Shown here one piece after another: positions 13,152-27,206 of a DNA stretch of 64,000 nt. This DNA comes from Megascapheus bottae (Eukaryota; Chordata; Mammalia; Rodentia; Geomyidae). Position 1 is the stretch's first letter, and every line of letters starts with the position of its first letter. The notes below the pieces were generated by a model. The model was not told where the DNA came from and ran no database searches. It saw nothing but the letters and a program-made list of their open reading frames with translations. The DNA lies in assembly GCA_024803745.1 (NCBI GenBank), contig JANJXV010001757.1:1-64000 (forward strand). Direction: 5' to 3'. A program made the position numbers and the translations under genes.

Positions 13152-14926
13152 GTCTTCATGCACCTCCATTCTATGAGTACACACCCCTCCATTCTATGAC
13201 TTCACACAACTCCATTCTGACTTCACACACCTCCATTCTGTGACTTCGCACACCTCCATTCTGACTTCACACAGCTCCATTCTCTGACTTCCCACACCTC
13301 CATTCTATGATTTCACACACCTCCATTCTATGACTTCACACACCTTCATTCTGTGACTTCACACACCTCCATTCTGAGTTCGCACACCTCCATTCTGTGA
13401 CTTCACACACCTCCATTCTGACTTCACACAGCTCCATTCTATGACTTCACACAACTCCATTCTGTGCGTTCACACACCTCCATTGTATTGCTTAACACAC
13501 CTTCATTCTTACTTAACAAACATCCATTCTATGATTTCACACACCTCCATTCTATGACTTCACACACCTCCATTCTATGACTTCACACACCTCCATTCTG
13601 TGACTTCACACACCTCAATTCTGTGACTTCACACACCTCCATTATGACTTCACACACATCCATTCTATGACTTCACACACCTCCATTCTATCACTTCACA
13701 CACCTCCATTCTGTGACTTCACACACCTCCATTGTGAGTTCACACACCTCCATTCTGTGACTTCACACACCTCCAATCTGACTTCACACAGCTCCATTCT
13801 ATGACTTCACACACCTCCATTCTGTGACTTCACACACCTCCACTCTATGACTTCACACACCTCCATTCTATGACTTCACACAACTCCTTTCTGAGTTGAC
13901 ACACCTCAATTCCGTGACTTCACACAACTCCATTCTATGATTTCACACACCTCCATTCTATGACTTAACACACCTCCATTCTATGACTTCACACACCTCC
14001 TTTCTGAGTTGACACACCTCTATTCTATGACTTCACACACCTCCAATCTGACTTCACACACCTCCATTTTATGACTTCACACACTTCCATTCTGTGACTT
14101 CAAAAACCTCCATTCTATGACTTCACACACCTCCATTGTGACTTCACACACCATCATTCTATGAGTTCACAAACCGCCATTCTGACTTCACTCACCTCCA
14201 TTCTATGCCTTCACACAGCTCCATTCTGACTTCACACAGCTCCATTCTATGACTTCGCACACATCTATTCTGACTTCACTCACCTCCATTCTGATTTCAC
14301 ACACCTCCATTCTCTGACGTAAAGCACCTCCATTCTGTGACTTCACACACCTCCATTCTATGACTTCACACACCTCCATTCTATGACTTCACACACCCCC
14401 ATTGTGTGACTTCACACACCTCCATTCTATGACTTCACACACCTCCATTCTGTGACTGCACACACCTCCATTCTGAGTTCACACACCTCCATTTTGTGAT
14501 TTCACACACCTCCATTCTGTGACTTCACACACCTCCATTCTATGACTTCACACACCTAAAATCTATGACTTCACAACCCTCCATTCTATGACTTCACACA
14601 CCTAAAATCTATGACTTCACAAACCTCCATTCTATGTCTTCACACACCTCCATTCTGTGACTTCACACACCTCCATTCTATGACTTCACACACCTCCATT
14701 CTGTGACTTCACACACCTGCATTCTATGACCTCACACACATCCATTCTATGACTTCGCACAGCTGCATTGTGACTTCACACACCTCCATTCTATCACTTC
14801 ACACACATCCATTCTGACTTCACACGCTCCATTATATGACTTCACACAACTCCATCTGACATCACACACCTCCATTCCATGACTTCACACACCTCCATTC
14901 GATGAATTCACACACCTGCATTCTTT
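13152..14926. repeat. Region A HOR (1,775 bp)
   Basis: A full HOR of the TATTGCTTAACAC subtype (near 13,485) with the GACGTAAAGC variant (near 14,319) in place of GACGTCAAAC. It carries a doubled TAAAATC segment near 14,561 and 14,604. It is very similar to the next HOR, which suggests a recent tandem copy of a single HOR. Confidence 0.85.
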
Positions 14927-16655
14927 GTCTTCATGCACCTCCATTCTATGAGTACACACCCCTCCATTCTATGACTTCACACAACTCCATTCTGACTTCA
15001 CACACCTCCATTCTGTGACTTCGCACACCTCCATTCTGACTTCACACAGCTCCATTCTCTGACTTCCCACACCTCCATTCTATGATTTCACACACCTCCA
15101 TTCTAGGACTTCACACACCTCCATTCTGTGACTTCACACACCTCCATTCTGAGTTCGCACACCTCCATTCTGTGACTTCACACACCTCCATTCTGACTTC
15201 ACACAGCTCCATTCTATGACTTCACACACCTCCATTCTGTGCCTTCACACACCTCCATTGTATTGCTTAGCACACCTTCATTCTTACTTAACAAACATCC
15301 ATTCTATGATTTCACACACCTCCATTCTATGACTTCACACACCTCCATTGTATGACTTCACACACCTCCATTCTGTGACTTCACACACCTCAATTCTGTG
15401 ACTTCACACACCTCCATTATGACTTCACACACATCCATTCTATGACTTCACACACCTCCATTCTATCACTTCACACACCTCCATTCTGTGACTTCACACA
15501 CCTCCATTGTGAGTTCACACACCTCCATTCTGTGACTTCACACACCTCCAATCTGACTTCACACAGCTCCATTCTATGACTTCACACACCTCCATTCTGT
15601 GACTTCACACACCTCCACTCTATGACTTCACACACCTCCATTCTATGACTTCACACACCTCCTTTCTGAGTTGACACACCTCAATTCCCTGACTTCACAC
15701 AACTCCATTCTATGATTTCACACACCTCCATTCTATGACTTAACACACCTCCATTCTATGACTTCACACACCTCCTTTCTGAGTTGACACACCTCCATTC
15801 TATGACTTCACACACCTCCAATCTGACTTCACACACCTCCATTTTATGACTTCACACACTTCCATTCTGTGACTTCAAAAACCTCCATTCTATGACTTCA
15901 AACACCTCCATTGTGACTTCACACACCATCATTCTATGAGTTCACAAACCGCCATTCTGACTTCACTCACCTCCATTCTATGACTTCACACAGCTCCATT
16001 CTGACTTCACACAGCTCCATTCTATGACTTCGCACACATCTATTCTGACTTCACTCACCTCCATTCTGATTTCACACACCTCCATTCTCTGACGTAAAGC
16101 ACCTCCATTCTGTGACTTCACACACCTCCATTCTATGACTTCACACACCGCCATTCTGTGACTTCACACACCCCCATTGTGTGACTTCACACACCTCCAT
16201 TCTATGACTTCACACACCTCCATTCTGTGACTGCACACACCTCCATTCTGAGTTCACACACCTCCATTTTGTGATTTCACACACCTCCATTCTGTGACTT
16301 CACACACCTCCATTCTATGACTTCACACACCTAAAATCTATGACTTCAAAAACCTCCATTTTATGACTTCACACACCTCCATTCTGTGACTTCACACACC
16401 TCCATTCTATGACTTCACACACCTCCATTCTGTGAATTCACACACCTGCATTCTATGACCTCACACACATCCATTCTATGACTTCGCACAGCTGAATTGT
16501 GACTTCACACACCTCCATTCTATGACTTCACACACCTCCATTCTGACTTCCCACGCTCCATTATATGACTTCACACAACTCCATCTGACTTCACACACCT
16601 CCATTCCATGACTTCACACACCTCCATTCGATAAATTCACACACCTCCATTCTTT
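14927..16655. repeat. Region A HOR (1,729 bp)
   Basis: Same subtype as the preceding HOR: TATTGCTTAGCAC near 15,258 and GACGTAAAGC near 16,091. It is 46 bp (two units) shorter because the TAAAATC segment is single. Two neighbouring HORs of the same subtype break the alternation seen elsewhere in region A. Confidence 0.85.
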
Positions 16656-18494
16656 GTCTTCATGCACCTCCATTCTATGAGTTCACACACCTCCATTCTA
16701 TGACTTCACACAACTCCATTCTGACTTCACACACCTCCATTCTACGACTTCACATACCTCCATTCTATTACTTCACACATCTAGATTCTGTGACTTCACA
16801 CACCTTCAATCTGAGTTCTCACACCTCCATTCTGAGACTTCACATACCTCCATTCTGACTTCACACAGCTCCATTCTCTGACTTCCCACACCTCCATTCT
16901 ATGATTTCACACACCTCCATTCTATGACTTCACACCCCTCCATTCTGTGACTTCACACACCTCCATTCTGAGTTCGCACACCTCCATTCTGTGACTTCAC
17001 ACACCTCCATTCTGACTTCACACAGCTCCATTCTATGACTTCACACACCTCCATTCTGTGCCTTCACACACCTCCATTGTATGACTTAACACACCTTCAT
17101 TCTTACTTAACAAACATCCATTCTATGATTTCACACACCTCCATTCTATGACTTCACACACCTCCATTCTATGACTTCACACACCTCCATTCTGTGACTT
17201 CACACACCTCAATTCTGTGACTTCACACACCTTCATTATGACTTAACAAACATCCATTCTATCATTTCACACACCTCCATTCTGTGACTTCACACACCTC
17301 CATTGTGAGTTCACACACCTCCATTCTGTGACTTCACACACCTCCATTGTGAGTTCACACACCTCCATTCTGTGACTTCACACACCTCCAATCTGACTTC
17401 ACACAGCTCCATTCTATGACTTCACACACCTCCATTCTGTGACTTCACACACCTTCATTCTATGACTTCACACACCTCCATTCTATGACTTCACACACCT
17501 CCTTTCTGAGTTGACACACCTCCATTCTGTGACTTCACACAACTCCATTCTATGATTTCACACACCTCCATTCTATGACTTCACACACCTCCATTCTATG
17601 ACTTCACACACCTCCTTTCTGAGTTGACACACCTCCATTCTATGACTTCACACACCTCCAATCTGACTTCACACACCTCCATTCTGTGACTTCACACACC
17701 TGCATTCTATGACCTCACTCACATCCATTCTATGACTTCGCACAGCTGCATTGTGACTTCACACACCATCATTCTATGAGTTCACACACCGCCATTCTGA
17801 CTTCACTCACCTCCATTCTATGACTTCACACAGCTCCATTCTGACTTCATACAGCTCCATTCTATGACTTCGCACACATCTATTCTGACTTCACTCACCT
17901 CCATTCTGATTTCACACACCTCCATTCTCTGACGTCAAACACCTCCATTCTGTGACTTCAGACACCTCCATTCTATGACTTCACACACCTTCATTCTATG
18001 ACTTCACACACCCCCGTTGTGTTACTTCACACACCTCCATTCTATGACTTCACACACCTCCATTCTGTGACTTCACACACCTCCATTCTGAGTTCACACA
18101 CCTCTATTTTGTGATTTCACACACCTCCATTCTGTGACTTCACACACCTCCATTCTATGACTTCACACACCTAAAATCTATGACTTCACAAACCTCCATT
18201 CTATGACTTCACACACCTCCATTCTGTGATTCACACACCTCCATTCTATGACTTCACACACCTCCATTCTGTGACTTCACACACCTGCATTCTATGACCT
18301 CACTCACATCCATTCTATGACTTCGCACAGCTGCATTGTGACTTCACACACCTCCATTCTATCACTTCACACACCTCCATTCTGACTTCACACGCTCCAT
18401 TATATGACTTCACACAACTCCATCTGACTTCACACACCTCCATTCCATGACTTCACACACCTCCAATTGATGAATTCACACATCTGCATTCTTT
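16656..18494. repeat. Region A HOR (1,839 bp), GTATGACTTAAC subtype
   Basis: The GTATGACTTAACAC marker is near 17,077 and TGACGTCA is at 17,930-17,937. It holds two copies of the CCTCACTCAC plus GCACAGCTG segment (near 17,711 and 18,299), where other HORs have one. The first copy sits out of order (see the conversion-like patch). Confidence 0.85.
17685..17760. repeat. Out-of-place patch matching 18,270-18,345 (conversion-like)
   Basis: In other region A HORs, the run between the CCAATCTGAC unit and the CACACCATCATTC unit contains TTTTATG, CACTTCC and TTCAAAAACC variants. Here that stretch is replaced by a GCATTCTATGACCTC, CACTCACATCC, GCACAGCTG segment that normally lies about 600 bp further on. 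The patch shares the private variant CCTCACTCAC with the copy near 18,299, while other HORs have CCTCACACAC. It is best read as a short non-reciprocal transfer from the downstream site. Confidence 0.7.
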
Positions 18495-19394
18495 GTCTTC
18501 ATGCACCTCCATTCTATGAGTACACACTCCTCCATTCTATGACTTCACACAACTCCATTCTGACTTCACACACCTCCATTCTGTGACTTCACACACCTCC
18601 ATTATATGACTTCACACACCTCCATTCTGTGACTTCACACACCTCCATTCTATGACTTCACACACCTCCATTCTGTGACTTCACACACCTTTATTGTTTG
18701 ACTTCACACACCTCCATTCTGACTTCACACACCTCAATTCTGTGACTTCACACAACTCCATTCTATGATTTCACACACCTCCATTTTGACTTCACACACC
18801 TCCCTTCTTTGATTTCATACACCTTCATTCTCACTTCAGAAACATCCATTCTATGACTTCAGGCACCTCCATTCTATGACTTCACAACCCTCCGTTCTGT
18901 GACCACACACCTCCATTCTGAGTTCCCACACCTCCATTCTGTTACTTCACCCACCTCCATCCTGACTTCACACACCTCCATTCTGACTTCACAAACCTCA
19001 ATACCTTGACTTCACATACCTCCATTCTATGATTTCACACACTTCCATTCTATGAATTCACACATCTCCATTCTATGAATTCACACCCCTCATTTTTGAG
19101 TTGACACACCTCCATTCTGTGATTTCACACATCTCCACTTTGACTTCACACACCCCCATTCTATGACTTCACACACCCCCATTTTGACTTCACACCCTCC
19201 ATTCTATGAGTTCACACACCTCCATTGTGACTTCACACACTCCATTTTATTAGTTAACACACCTCCATTCTGACTTCAGACACCTTCATTCTGTGACTTC
19301 ACACACCTCCATTCTGTGACTTCACACACCTCCATTTGACTTCACACACTTCCATTCTTTGACTAAACACACCTGCATTCTGTGACTTCACACA
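18495..19394. repeat. Transition from region A to region B HORs
   Basis: After the last GTCTTCATGC marker, A-type order stops near 18,560. B-type variants follow: TTATTGTTTGAC (near 18,692), CTCACTTCAGAAACATCC (near 18,830), GACCACACACC (near 18,901), GTTCCCACACC, TCACCCACC, and TTTTATTAGTTAAC (near 19,245). This first B-type stretch is the most divergent of its class, as expected at the edge of a homogenised block. Confidence 0.75.
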
Positions 19395-22300
19395 CCACCA
19401 TTGTTTGACTTCACACACCTATATTTTTGGACCTCACACACCTCCATTCCATGACTTCACACATCTCCATTTTATGAGTTCACACACCTCCATTATGACT
19501 TCACACACCTCCATTCTATGACTTCACACACCTTCATTCTACTTCAGAAACATCCATTCTATGACTTCACACACCTCCATTCTATGACTTCACAAACCTC
19601 CATTCTGTGACTTCACACACCTCCATTCTGAGTTCACACACCTCAATTCCGTGACTTCACACACCTCAATTCTCACTTCACACACCTCCATTCTATGACT
19701 TCACACAATTCCATTCTATGACTTCACACAACTCCATTCTTTGACTTCACACACCTCCATTGTGAGTTCACACACCTCCATTCTGTGACTTCACACACCT
19801 CCATTCTGTAACTTCACACACCTCCATTCTGTGACTTCACGCACCTCCATTCTATGATTTCTCACACCTCCATTCTATTAATTCACACACCTCCATTCTG
19901 TGACTTCACACAACTCCATTCTATGACTTCCCACACCTCCATTCTGTGACTTCACACACCTCCATTCTGTGTTCACAAACCTCCATTCTGTGACTTAACG
20001 CACCTTCATTCTGTGACTTCACACACCTCCATTCTATGAGTTCACACTCCTCCATTCTATGACTTCACACACCTCCATTCTATAACTTCACACACCTCCA
20101 TTGTGACTTCCCACACCTCCAATCTGAGTTCACACACCTCCGTTCTGACTTCACACACTTCCATTCTGTGACTTCACACACCTCAATTCTGTGACTTCAC
20201 ACACCTCCATTCTATGACTTCGCACACCTCCATTCTATGACTTCACACACCCCCATTGTGTGACTTCACACACCTCCATTTTGTGATTTCACACACCTCC
20301 ATTCTCTGACTTCACACACCTCCATTCTATGACTTCAAACACCTAAATTCTATGACTTCTCACACCTCCATTCTATGACTTCACACACCACCATTCTGTG
20401 ACTTCACACACCTCCATTCTATGACTTCACACACCTCCATTCTGTGACTTCACACACCTCCATTCTATGACTTCACACACCTCCATTCTATGACTTCACA
20501 CACCTAGATTCTGTGACTTCACACACCTCCATTTTGAGTTCACACACCTCCACTCTGTGACTTAACACACCTCCATTCTGTGACTTCACACACCTCCATT
20601 CTGAGTTCACACACCTCCATTCCTTGACTTCACACACCTCCATTCTGACTTCACACACCTCCATTCTATGACTTAATACATCTTCATTCTTACTTAACAA
20701 ACATCCATTCTATGACTTCACACACCTCCATTCTATGACTTCACACACCTCCATTCTATGACTTCACACACCTCCATTCTGTGACTTCACACACCTCAAT
20801 TCTGTGACTTCACACACCTCTATTATGATTTCACACACATCCATTCTATGACTTCACACACATCCATTCTATCACTTCACACACCTCCATTCTGTGACTT
20901 CACACACCTCCATTCTGAGTTCACACACCTCCATTCTGTGACTTCACACACCTCCATTCTATGACTTCACACACCTCCAATCTGTGACTTCACACACCTA
21001 CATTGTGACTTCACAGACCTCCATTCTTTGAGTACACAAATGCATTGTGAATTCACACACCTCCATTCTATGACTTCACACACCTCCATTTTGACTTCAC
21101 ACCCCTCCATTCTGACTTCACACACCTCAATTCTGTGACTTCACACACCTCCATTCCATGAGTTCACACACCTCCATTCTATGAGTTCACACACCACCAT
21201 TTTGACTTCACAAACCTCCATTCTATGCCTTCACACACCTTCATTCTTACTTCAGAAACATCCATTCTATGAAGTCACACACCTCCATTCTGTGACTTCA
21301 CACACCTCCATTCTGAGTTCACACACCCCATTCTGTGACTTCACACACCTTCAATCTGTGACTTGACAAACCTCCATTCTATTACTTCACACACCTCCAT
21401 TCTATGACTTCACAAACCTCCAATATATGACTTCCCACACCTCCATTCTGTGACTTCACACACCTCCATTCTATGACTTCACACACCTCCATTCTGTGAC
21501 TTCACACACCTGCATTGTGACTTCACAGACCTCCATTCTATGAGTTCACACAAATGCATTGTGAATTCACACACCTCTATTCTATGACTTCATACACCTC
21601 CATTCTGACTTCACACACCTCCATTCTGACTTCACACACCTCAATTCTGTGACTTCACACACCTCCATTCTATGATTTCACATACATCCATTCTATGACT
21701 TCACACACCTACATTCTATGACTTCACACACCTGCTTTTGAGTTGACACACCTCCATTCTATGACTTCACACACCTCCAATATGACTTCACACACCTAAA
21801 TTCTATGACTTCACATACCTCCATTCTGTGACTTCAAAAACCTCCATTCTATGACTTCACACACCTCCATTGTGACTTCACACACCATCATTCTATGAGT
21901 TCACACACCGCCATTCTGACTTCACACAGCTCCATTCTATGACTTCGCACACATCTCTTCTGACTTCACACACCTCCATTGTGACTTCACTCACCTCCAT
22001 TCTATGACTTCACACAGCTCCATTCTGACTTCACACAGCTCCTTTCTATGACTTCGCACACATCTATTCTGACTTCACACACCTCCATTCTGTGACTTCA
22101 CACACCTCCATTCTATGACTTCGCACACCTCCATTCTATGACTTCACACACCCCCATTGTGTGACTTCACACACCTCCATTTTGTGATTTCACACACCTC
22201 CATTCTCTGACTTCACACACCTCCATTCTATGACTTCACACACCTAAATTCTATGACTTCACACACCTCCATTCTATGACTTCACACACCACCATTCTGT

Positions 22301-23335
22301 GACTTCACACACCTCCATTCTATGACTTCACACACCTCCATTCTGTGACTTCACACACCTCCATTCTATGACTAAAAACACCTCCATTCTGACTTCACAC
22401 ACATCCATTCTATGACTTCACACAAATCCATCTGACTTCACACACCTCCATTCCATGACTTCACACACCTCCATTCGATGACTGCACAAACCTCCATTCT
22501 TTGACTGCATGCACCTCCATTCTATGAGTTCACACACCTCCATTCTGTGACTTCACACACCTTTATTGTTTGACTTCACACACCTCCATTCCTTGACTTC
22601 ACACACCTCCATTCCATGACTTCACACACCTCCATTCAATGAGTTCACACACCTCCATTCTATGAGTTCACACACCTCCATTTTGACTTCACACACCTCC
22701 AATCTTTGACTTCATACACCTTCGTTCTCACTTCAGAAACATCCATTCTATGACTTCAGGCACCTCCATTCTATGACTTCACAAACCTCCGTTCTGTGAC
22801 CACACACCTCCATTCTGAGTTCCCACACCTCCATTCTGTGACTTCACCCACCTCCATCCTGACTTCAGACACCTCCATTCTGACTTCACAAACCTCAATT
22901 CTTTGACTTCACACACCTCCATTCTATGATGTCACTCTCTTCCATTCTATGAATTCACACACCTCCATTATATGACTTCACACACCTCATTTCTGAGTTG
23001 ACACACCTCCATTCTTTGATTTCACACACCTCCAATTTGACTTCACACACCCCCATTCTATGACTTCACACACCCCCATTGTGACTTCACACAATCCATT
23101 CTATGAGTTCACACACCTCCATTCTGACTTCACACACCTCCATTCTATGGCTTCACGCAGCTGCATTCTGACTTCAGACACCTCCATTTGTGACTTCACA
23201 CACCACAATTTTGACTTCAAACACCTTCATTCTGTGACTTCACACACCTCCATTCTGTGACTTCACACACCTCCATTTTGACTTCACACACTTCCATACT
23301 TTGACTTAACACACCTGCATTCTTGACTTCACACA
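19395..23335. repeat. Region B HOR, first copy of the 3.87-kb pair (3,941 bp)
   Basis: Matches the next HOR at offsets of 3,871-3,941. The extra 70 bp are two units after ACTTCAGAAAC (near 19,541) and one unit near 19,820. It contains CCTAGATTC (near 20,503), GACTTAATACATC (near 20,670), GATTTCACATACATCC and the GACTGCATGC marker (near 22,503). Confidence 0.85.
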
Positions 23336-26300
23336 CCACCATTGTTTGACTTCACACACCTATATTGTTGGACTTCACACACCTCCATTCCATGACTTCA
23401 CACATCTCCATTTTATGAGTTCACACACCTCCATTTTGACTTCACACACCTCCATTCTATGACTTCACACACCTTCATTCTACTTCAGAAACCTCCATTC
23501 TGTGACTTCACACACCTCCATTCTGAGTTCACACACCTCAATTCCGTGACTTCACACACCTCAATTCTCACTTCACACACCTCCATTCTATGACTTCACA
23601 CAATTCCATTCTATGACTTCACACACCTCCATTCTTTGACTTCACATACCTCCATTGTGGGTTCACACACCTCCATTCTGTGACTTCACACACCTCCATT
23701 CTGTGACTTCACACACCTCCATTCTATGATTTCTCACACCTCCATTCTATTAATTCACACACCTCCATTCTGTGACTTCACACAACTCCATTCTATGACT
23801 TCACACACCTCCATTCTGTGACTTCACACACCTCCATTCTGAGTTCACAAACCTCCATTCTGTGACTTAACGCACCTTCATTCTGTGACTTTACACACCT
23901 CCATTCTATGAGTTCACACTCCTCCATTCTATGACTTCACACACCTCCATTCTATAACTTCACACACCTCCATTGTGACTTCCCACACCTCCAATCTGAG
24001 TTCACACACCTCCGTTCTGACTTCACACACTTCCATTCTGTGACTTCACACACCTCAATTCTGTGACTTCACACACCTCCATTCTATGACTTCGCACACC
24101 TCCATTCTATGACTTCACACACCCCCATTGTGTGACTTCACACACCTCCATTTTGTGATTTCACACAACTCCATTCTCTGACTTCACACACCTCCATTCT
24201 ATGACTTCAAACACCTAAATTCTATGACTTCTCACACCTCCATTCTATGACTTCACACACCACCATTCTGTGACTTCACACACCTCCATTCTATGACTTC
24301 ACACACCTCCATTCTGTGACTTCACACACCTCCATTCTATGACTTCACACACCTCCATTCTATGACTTCACACAAGTAGATTCTGTGACTTCACACACCT
24401 CCATTCTGAGTTCACACACCTCCACTCTGTGACTTAACACCCCTCCATTCTGTGACTTCACACACCTCCATTCTGAGTTCACACACTCCATTCTGTGACT
24501 TCACACACCTCCATTCTGACTTCACACACCTCCATTCTATGACTTAATACATCTTCATTCTTACTTAACAAACATCCATTCTATGACTTCACACACCTCC
24601 ATTCTATGACTTCACACACCTCCATTCTATGACTTCACACACCTCCATTCTGTGACTTCACACACCTCAATTCTGTGACTTCACACACCTCTATTATGAT
24701 TTCACACACATCCATTCTATGACTTCACACACATCCATTCTATCACTTCACACACCTCCATTCTGTGACTTCACACACCTCCATTCTGAGTTCACACACC
24801 TCCATTCTGTGACTTCACACACCTCCATTCTATGACTTCACACACCTCCAATCTGTGACTTCACACACCTACATTGTGACTTCACAGACCTCCATTCTAT
24901 GAGTACACAAATGCATTGTGAATTCACACACCTCCATTCTATGACTTCACACACCTCCATTTTGCCTTCACACCCCTCCATTCTGACTTCACACACCTCA
25001 ATTCTGTGACTTCACACACCTCCATTCCATGAGTTCACACACCTCCATTCTATGAGTTCACACACCACCATTTTGACTTCACAAACCTCCATTCTATGAC
25101 TTCACACACCTTCATTCTTACTTCAGAAACATCCATTCTATGACTTCACACACCTCCATTCTGTGACTTCACACACCTCCATTCTGAGTTCACACACCCC
25201 ATTCTGTGACTTCACACACCTTCAATCTGTGACTTGACAAACCTCCATTCTATTACTTCACACACCTCCATTCTATGACTTCACAAACCTCCAATATATG
25301 ACTTCCCACACCTCCATTCTGTGACTTCACACACCTCCATTCTATGACTTCACACACCTCCATTCTGTGACTTCACACACCTGCATTGTGACTTCACAGA
25401 CCTCCATTCTATGAGTTCACACAAATGCATTGTGAATTCACACACCTCTATTCTATGACTTCACACACCTCCATTCTGACTTCACACACCTCCATTCTGA
25501 CTTCACACACCTCAATTCTGTGACTTCACACACCTCCATTCTATGATTTCACATACATCCATTCTATGACTTCACACACCTACATTCTATGACTTCACAC
25601 ACCTGCTTTTGAGTTGACACACCTCCATTCTATGACTTCACACACCTCCAATATGACTTCACACACCTAAATTCTATGACTTCACACACCTCCATTCTGT
25701 GACTTCAAAAACCTCCATTCTATGACTTCACACACCTCCATTGTGACTTCACACACCATCATTCTATGAGTTCACACACCGCCATTCTGACTTCACACAG
25801 CTCCATTCTATGACTTCGCACACATCTCTTCTGACTTCACACACCTCCATTGTGACTTCACTCACCTCCATTCTATGACTTCACACAGCTCCATTCTGAC
25901 TTCACACAGCTCCTTTCTATGACTTCGCACACATCTATTCTGACTTCACACACCTCCATTCTGTGACTTCACACACCTCCATTCTATGACTTCGCACACC
26001 TCCATTCTATGACTTCACACACCCCCATTGTGTGACTTCACACACCTCCATTTTGTGATTTCACACACCTCCATTCTCTGACTTCACACACCTCCATTCT
26101 ATGACTTCACACACCTAAATTCTATGACTTCACACACCTCCATTCTATGACTTCACACACCACCATTCTGTGACTTCACACACCTCCATTCTATGACTTC
26201 ACACACCTCCATTCTGTGACTTCACACACCTCCATTCAATGACTAAAAACACCTCCATTCTGACTTCACACACATCCATTCTATGACTTCACACAAATCC

Positions 26301-27206
26301 ATCTGACTTCACACACCTCCATTCCATGACTTCACACACCTCCTTTCGATGACTGCACAAACCTCCATTCTTTGACTGCATGCACCTCCATTCTATGAGT
26401 TCACACACCTCCATTCTGTGACTTCACACACCTTTATTGTTTGACTTCACACACCTCCATTCCTTGACTTCACACACCTCCATTCCATGACTTCACACAC
26501 CTCCATTCAATGAGTTCACACACCTCCATTCTATGAGTTCACACACCTCCATTTTGACTTCACACACCTCCAATCTTTGACTTCATACACCTTCGTTCTC
26601 ACTTCAGAAACATCCATTCTATGACTTCAGGCACCTCCATTCTATGACTTCACAAACCTCCGTTCTGTGACCACACACCTCCATTCTGAGTTCCCACACC
26701 TCCATTCTGTGACTTCACCCACCTCCATCCTGACTTCAGACACCTCCATTCTGACTTCACAAACCTCAGTTCTTTGACTTCACACACCTCCATTCTATGA
26801 TGTCACTCTCTTCCATTCTATGAATTCACACACCTCCATTCTATGACTTCACACACCTCATTTCTGAGTTGACACACCTCCATTCTTTGATTTCACACAC
26901 CTCCAATTTGACTTCACACACCCCCATTCTATGACTTCACACACCCCCATTGTGACTTCACACACTCCATTCTATGAGTTCACACACCTCCATTCTGACT
27001 TCACACACCTCCATTCTATGGCTTCACGCAGCTGCATTCTGACTTCAGACACCTCCATTTGTGACTTCACACACCACAATTTTGACTTCAAACACCTTCA
27101 TTCTGTGACTTCACACACCTCCATTCTGTGACTTCACACACCTCCATTTTGACTTCACACACTTCCATACTTTGACTTAACACACCTGCATTCTTGACTT
27201 CACACA
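23336..27206. repeat. Region B HOR, second copy of the 3.87-kb pair (3,871 bp)
   Basis: Near-identical to the preceding HOR over about 3.8 kb. Private variants include ACAAGTAGATTC near 24,374 (CCTAGATTC upstream) and CACACTCC near 24,485, a one-base loss relative to CACACCTCC. Its right part, from about 24,100, is also the start of the 6.49-kb duplicated segment. Confidence 0.85.

Larger units (their letters stand above)
1..18560. repeat. Region A: HOR domain of about 1.7-1.9 kb period
   Basis: Marker variants recur in fixed order. GTCTTCATGC occurs at 1711, 3087, 11289, 13152, 14927, 16656 and 18495. GACCTCACAC (or CCTCACTCAC) followed by GCACAGCTG occurs near 1510, 2885, 5155, 9010, 11090, 12950, 14725, 16455, 17705 and 18295. 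TAAAATC occurs near 1343, 2673, 5032, 8885, 10968, 12772, 14561, 16331 and 18172. Spacing between neighbouring copies is mostly 1,720-1,865 bp. Two HOR subtypes exist, told apart by TATTGCTTAACAC (near 1933, 6039, 9893, 13485, and TTAGCAC at 15258) versus GTATGACTTAACAC (near 249, 3509, 7362, 11664, 17077), and they largely alternate. Confidence 0.9.

Noticed and set aside
20488..20700. Recurring 70-codon minus-strand frame seen at several places (20,488; 28,091; 30,849; 34,581; 37,805; 41,609; 44,833) as a conserved small protein
   Set aside because: The recurrence follows the HOR duplications exactly, so similarity reflects DNA copying, not selection. Copies differ at residues without any codon-position pattern that I could see.
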